Source of the DNA: Clostridiales bacterium
GTDB taxonomy: Bacteria; Bacillota; Clostridia; Christensenellales; Aristaeellaceae
NCBI GenBank assembly: GCA_012514225.1
Contig: JAAZAQ010000052.1
Location: 1-8,725, forward strand
Length of the DNA: 8,725 bases
Direction of reading: 5' to 3'
The notes below the pieces were generated by a model. It saw only the letters and a list, made by a program, of their open reading frames with translations. It searched no databases and had not been told where the DNA came from. A program made the position numbers and the translations under genes. Positions 5,587-8,725 of the stretch are shown piece after piece. Each line of letters opens with the position of its first letter. Positions within the stretch are counted from its first letter, which is position 1.

Positions 5587-6159
5587 TCAATCCTCCGGCT
5601 TGGTCTCCAGCTCGATGGGGACCTCCCCCTTGTGCCGGAACGAAAACCCGTTTTTCTTGTAGGCCTCGTAGTCGAATTCGTCCAGCTCGTCCATGGCCAG
5701 CTTGTGGAATTCATAGAAGTTTTTCCACCATTCATAGCCGGTCCCCAGCTCGGCGTTGAGGTAGGCCTCGGCGATGTCGATACCCATCTGCGGCGCGACG
5801 TAGAATGCGCCCATCGCCAGGACGTTGACGCCGTTGCCGGTGATGGCGCGCAGCGCCGCGGGCACGGACTCGACGACCCCCGCGTGGACGCGCGGGCACT
5901 TGGACGCGCCGATGTGGATGCCCATCCCGGTGCCGCAGAACAGCAGCGCGCGCTCGAACTCCCCTTCGGAGACCATGGCGCCCGCCCGCAGGCCCAGGCG
6001 GTGGAACATCAGCTCCGGGCTGTCGTCCTCCGGGCTCTTCACGCCGATATCGGTCACCTTCCATCCCTTCTTCCGCAGGTGGGTGACCACGGCCTCCTTG
6101 AGCGGATAGCCCGCAAAATCGGCGGCGACCAGGATGTACTTGTCTTTTACGCGTTTCAT
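5587..6159 (-). CDS. RpiB/LacA/LacB-family sugar isomerase-like protein, divergent, with C-terminal extension
   Basis: The 190-residue product matches the RpiB/LacAB fold: ILVAADFAGYPLK at 9-21, the CGTGMGIHIGASK block at 75-87 holding the family's cysteine (C75), and NGVNVLAMGAF at 109-119. RpiB proteins, which interconvert ribose 5-phosphate and ribulose 5-phosphate in the cytoplasm, are about 150 residues; this one has an additional acidic and aromatic tail (about 145-190). Compared with E. coli RpiB, the D-H pair near the N-terminus is D14-F15, the ring-opening histidine (H98) is G108, and the phosphate-binding arginines of GGRHxxR become Y142 and K146. The cysteine base is kept while ring-opening and phosphate-binding residues are lost, so I would not call it ribose-5-phosphate isomerase. 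The ATG at 6159 follows AAAAGGAGG with a 9-nt spacer; further upstream in-frame starts give unrelated sequence. It is first in the operon, so it probably acts on the imported compound or a derivative. Confidence 0.85.
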   Translation of the reverse strand: MKRVKDKYILVAADFAGYPLKEAVVTHLRKKGWKVTDIGVKSPEDDSPELMFHRLGLRAGAMVSEGEFERALLFCGTGMGIHIGASKCPRVHAGVVESVPAALRAITGNGVNVLAMGAFYVAPQMGIDIAEAYLNAELGTGYEWWKNFYEFHKLAMDELDEFDYEAYKKNGFSFRHKGEVPIELETKPED

Positions 6160-6168
6160 GCGCCAACG

Positions 6169-6177
6169 CCTCCTTTT
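6169..6177 (-). promoter_or_regulatory. Ribosome-binding site AAAAGGAGG of the isomerase-like gene
   Basis: The site lies 9 nt before the ATG at 6159 and places the start there, rather than at the in-frame ATG at 6282, which lies upstream of the predicted promoter. Confidence 0.75.
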
Positions 6178-6205
6178 GTAGAATCCGTCCGTTTTCCTCC
6201 CTGAA

Positions 6206-6234
6206 AGTGTGCCATGCCCCGCCTTCCTTGTCAA
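6206..6234 (-). promoter_or_regulatory. Candidate sigma-70-type promoter of the isomerase-ABC operon
   Basis: On the minus strand a perfect -35 box TTGACA (6234-6229) is followed after 17 nt by CACACT (6211-6206), a poor -10 (3 of 6), preceded by TGG, an extended -10 TGn. The predicted leader is about 40 nt. The strong -35 and weak -10 could mean dependence on an activator, which is inference. Confidence 0.45.
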
Positions 6235-6305
6235 TGGAAGCGCAGGCCGCCCAAAACGCGCGGGAGGCGCAAACTCCGGCAATGTCAGTTTTCCCGGGGC
6301 TCCGG

Positions 6306-6334
6306 TTTACAACAAAGGCGGCCTTTGGTATCAT
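6306..6334 (+). promoter_or_regulatory. Sigma-70-type promoter of the LRR protein gene
   Basis: TTTACA (6306-6311, 5 of 6) and TATCAT (6329-6334, 5 of 6) are separated by 17 nt. The predicted start near 6341 gives a leader of about 80 nt to the ATG at 6421. This promoter diverges from the operon promoter at 6206-6234, with 71 bp between the two -35 boxes. Confidence 0.65.
6313..6327. promoter_or_regulatory. 15-bp perfect palindrome inside the LRR gene promoter spacer (candidate operator)
   Basis: CAAAGGC and GCCTTTG flank a central G and occupy nearly the whole 17-bp spacer between the -35 and -10 boxes. A protein bound here would cover the promoter, so a repressor operator is the simplest reading. 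A CGGTTT half-site at 6303-6308 and an AAACCG at 6344-6349 form a further weak inverted pair around the promoter. Confidence 0.5.
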
Positions 6335-6409
6335 GCCATCGGAAAACCGAATATTCTCAAGGGAAGACCGGACCCCGCCGCAAAAGGATGAAACAGAGGC
6401 GGAGACGCG

Positions 6410-6415
6410 AGGAGG
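6410..6415 (+). promoter_or_regulatory. Ribosome-binding site AGGAGG deciding the LRR gene start
   Basis: AGGAGG is 2 nt from the ATG at 6418 and 5 nt from the ATG at 6421, so 6421 is preferred. An in-frame ATG at 6388 directly abuts its AAAAGG and would add the basic stretch MKQRRRREEGM; it is less likely. Confidence 0.7.
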
Positions 6416-6420
6416 GCATG

Positions 6421-8725
6421 ATGAAAAAAACCTTGATCCTGTTGCTGTTATGCTGCGTGCTGTGCGCGCCGTCGGCGTCGTTTGCCGTGCCGGAAGAGTT
6501 CGAATTCGACAAATCGACCGGCACCCTGCTCCGCTACCTGGGGGCGTCGGCGGAACTCACCGTGCCGGACGAAATCGGCGGTGCCCGGGTCAAGGCCATC
6601 GGCATGGGGGCATTCGACCAGAACACGTCCCTGCGTTCGGTCGTGCTGCCCGACACCGTGACCCATCTGATGGGCAACGCGTTTTACTTCTGCGAAAACC
6701 TCGCGTCCATCCGCCTGCCGGCCGGCCTTCAGGCGGTTGACTCCTATGCCTTCTTCGGCTGTTCCGCCCTTCAGGAGGTCGCTTTTCCCGCCGGGCTCGC
6801 GTACCTGGGCAGGAATGCTTTCGCATCCTGCGCCAACCTCACGCAAATCGTCTTTCCGGGCGAAATGCCCATGATTGGAGACGGCGCCTTTGACAACGGC
6901 CCGGACAACCGCGCGTTTACCGTCCCGGATGACGGGCTGGCCGCCTACGAGGCGGCGCTCGGGCAGCCTTGCCAGCCAGGCGGCGCCAGCGTCCATGTGG
7001 ACCGGGGGGTCGACGCCTCGCTTCTGGACGTCGATCCGCAAAGCGGAGAAATCACCGCGTACCGCGGGGAGGACGCCTATGCCGTCCTTCCGGACGAAGT
7101 GGACGGGAAGCCCGTCACCGGCATCGCGCCCCGGGCCTTCTTCGCAAACCCCTGGCTGCGCCGCGTCCGGCTGCCCGAAGGCACGGCCTCGGTGGGCGAT
7201 TCCGCGTTTTTCGGCACGCGGCTCGCGGAGGCCGTCCTGCCCTCCGCCCTTAAAACCATCGGGCAGGATGCTTTCAGCGGTTCGCCGCTGGAACGGCTTC
7301 TCCTCCCGGACGGCCTGGAGACCCTGGGGCAGGGCGCCTTTGCCAACGGGGCGTTCAAGGAGGTTCACCTGCCCGAAGGCCTCCGGGAAATCCCGAAGGA
7401 GGCTTTCCTTCGCTGCTGGTCCCTGGAGACGGCCTACTTCCCGGAAACCCTGGAGAAAATCGGGGAGGGGGCTTTCCTGGACTGCGACAAGATGAGCTAC
7501 CTGGTGTTTGCCGGCAGTGCGCCGCCTGAAATCGCGCCGGACGCCTTCAAGGAATGCGACGCCATCGCGGACATCGACATCGCTTCGGGCGCGGACAAGT
7601 CCGCAGCGGAAGCCTTCCGCGTCGCTTTCGAGGAGGCCGGCCTGACGCCCGGCGGCTTTGCCGTCTGGCGCGCGGACCCGCCGGGCTTGCCGCCGTACGA
7701 CTCCGCGGCCAAGACTTCTTTCGACGAGGCAACCGGGTACATCACTTCCTATGAATCCGCGCAGACGGACGTCGCGATGTTCTGGTCCCACTGGAACGCG
7801 GCGGGGACGGAAACGATGAGGGTGCGCGGCCTGGCGGACGGTGTGTTTGAAAACGCCGCCCTTACCTCATTTTTCGTGCCGCATTCCGGGGCGTTCGAGT
7901 CAATCGGCGCCCGGGCCTTCGCCGGCAGTACGCTGGAGCGCATCCACCTGTTCGACAGCGTCCGCCAGATTGGGGACGAGGCCTTCGCCGGCTGTCAAAA
8001 CCTGCGGGAAATCACCCTGCCGGACGGCGTTTCGCTGGGCAGGGACGTCTTTTCGGGCTGCGCCTCCCTGGAGAAGGTCGTTCTCCCGGCGGACGCCGTC
8101 CTTTCGGGAAGCCTGGGCCTGCCCCCGGAAAAACTGTTCATCAGCGCGGACGCCACGCCGGAGCAGCAGGCGGCGATGCAGCAGGCGCTGGATTTCCCCT
8201 GGTACCTGACCCTGCCCCGGGAGGGCGAGGCGCTGGCCTTCACGCCCATGCCGGACAGCTTCGCCCCGTCGGCTGAAGCGGATTTTGAGTTCGACGCGCA
8301 GACGGGCACACTCAGGCGCTATATCGGGCAGGAGGCGACCGTGGTCGTTCCCAAGGCCATCGGCGGTGTGCCGGTACGTGCCGTCGGCGAGACGTGCTTC
8401 TCCAACCTGACGGTGCTATCGGTGCTCCAGGGAACGGAGGACAACGTATCCTTGACCCGGGTGGTGCTCCCGGAAACGGTGACCAGCATCGGCGACTCGG
8501 CTTTCCTCAACTGCACGGCGCTCACGAGCGTGGAGTGTTACGGGCCGCTGGAGCGCGTGGGCATCCGCGCCTTCGAGATGTGCGAGTCGCTCACGGAGGT
8601 CGTCTTCCATAACGGCGTGCGCGAGATGGGCGTATATACCTTCAACCAATGCAAGTCCCTGCACACGGCCAAACTGGGTTCCGCGCTTGCGGCCATACCG
8701 GAGGGCGCCTTCTTCGGGTGCGGCT
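6421..8725 (+). CDS. Secreted leucine-rich-repeat protein, LRR_5 / BspA-like, C-terminus beyond the window
   Basis: The frame is open for 768 codons to the end of the window with no stop. A signal peptide (MKKTLILLLLCCVLCAPSASFA, cleavage after residue 22) is followed by many roughly 23-residue LRR_5 units of the pattern V-x-x-I-G-x-x-A-F-x-x-C-x-x-L-x-x-V-x-L-P; I count about 17. Five follow residue 57, six lie in about 221-365, and others lie in 440-550 and from 640 on. Four larger modules each begin with D-x-x-[TS]-G-x-[IL]-x-x-Y (D30, D205, D435, D625), usually followed by a VPxxIxGxxV strand. BspA-like proteins are surface or secreted proteins often involved in adhesion or protein binding. 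No anchor is visible because the C-terminus is missing. The gene diverges from the sugar operon and need not share its function. Confidence 0.9.
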   Translation, partial: MKKTLILLLLCCVLCAPSASFAVPEEFEFDKSTGTLLRYLGASAELTVPDEIGGARVKAIGMGAFDQNTSLRSVVLPDTVTHLMGNAFYFCENLASIRLPAGLQAVDSYAFFGCSALQEVAFPAGLAYLGRNAFASCANLTQIVFPGEMPMIGDGAFDNGPDNRAFTVPDDGLAAYEAALGQPCQPGGASVHVDRGVDASLLDVDPQSGEITAYRGEDAYAVLPDEVDGKPVTGIAPRAFFANPWLRRVRLPEGTASVGDSAFFGTRLAEAVLPSALKTIGQDAFSGSPLERLLLPDGLETLGQGAFANGAFKEVHLPEGLREIPKEAFLRCWSLETAYFPETLEKIGEGAFLDCDKMSYLVFAGSAPPEIAPDAFKECDAIADIDIASGADKSAAEAFRVAFEEAGLTPGGFAVWRADPPGLPPYDSAAKTSFDEATGYITSYESAQTDVAMFWSHWNAAGTETMRVRGLADGVFENAALTSFFVPHSGAFESIGARAFAGSTLERIHLFDSVRQIGDEAFAGCQNLREITLPDGVSLGRDVFSGCASLEKVVLPADAVLSGSLGLPPEKLFISADATPEQQAAMQQALDFPWYLTLPREGEALAFTPMPDSFAPSAEADFEFDAQTGTLRRYIGQEATVVVPKAIGGVPVRAVGETCFSNLTVLSVLQGTEDNVSLTRVVLPETVTSIGDSAFLNCTALTSVECYGPLERVGIRAFEMCESLTEVVFHNGVREMGVYTFNQCKSLHTAKLGSALAAIPEGAFFGCG

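Noticed and set aside
5587..6159. Plain annotation as ribose-5-phosphate isomerase B (rpiB)
   Set aside because: Several residues that bind and open the phosphosugar in RpiB are missing and the protein is about 40 residues longer than the family norm, so only the family name is used.
6448..7791. 447-codon open frame on the minus strand opposite the LRR gene
   Set aside because: It is the antisense of an LRR_5 gene with a signal peptide, promoter and ribosome-binding site; its product is low-complexity in R, G and V and has no recognisable domain.

Overview
The window is GC-rich, densely coding bacterial DNA with strong AGGAGG ribosome-binding sites. Its gene content (sigma-70-type promoters, a BspA-like leucine-rich-repeat surface or secreted protein, an S11 D,D-carboxypeptidase and a CUT2-type sugar ABC operon) fits a Firmicute, probably an uncultured high-GC member of the Clostridia such as the Christensenellales or Oscillospirales. 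That placement is inference from style and content; no rRNA or other marker is present.

Layout. Positions 1-539 (+) are the 3' end of a penicillin-binding-protein-type D-Ala-D-Ala carboxypeptidase gene. Positions 540-826 are a convergent intergenic region packed with inverted repeats: a perfect 25-bp direct repeat (itself a palindrome) occurs at both ends, around a bidirectional terminator-like hairpin and two more hairpins. It looks like a small non-autonomous or REP-type element. From 6159 down to 827 on the minus strand runs a five-gene operon: a divergent RpiB/LacAB-family isomerase, a sugar-type periplasmic/extracellular binding protein, a double-ATPase subunit, and two different membrane permeases (ATGA overlap between them). 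The two-permease arrangement is the one seen in Lsr (AI-2) and Rha (rhamnose) type importers. No kinase, aldolase or regulator gene is inside the window, so the substrate cannot be named.

Regulation. The operon appears to have one promoter upstream of the isomerase gene (6206-6234) and a second, better one (extended -10) in front of the binding-protein gene (5548-5576), with a LacI/CcpA-like operator just after its predicted start point. A very stable hairpin lies just after the binding-protein stop codon (4425-4462), a place where such structures set a high binding-protein to permease ratio.

Divergent from the operon, 6421-8725 (+) is a long open gene, running off the window, for a secreted LRR_5 (BspA-like) protein built from about 17 recognisable short repeats organised into four larger modules. 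Its promoter has a perfect 15-bp palindrome filling the -35/-10 spacer.

The most unusual points are the isomerase-like protein, which keeps the family cysteine but has lost the residues that in RpiB open the sugar ring and bind phosphate, and the ATPase, whose second Walker B motif has lost both acidic residues. I see no evidence of a wholly new defence or mobile system.
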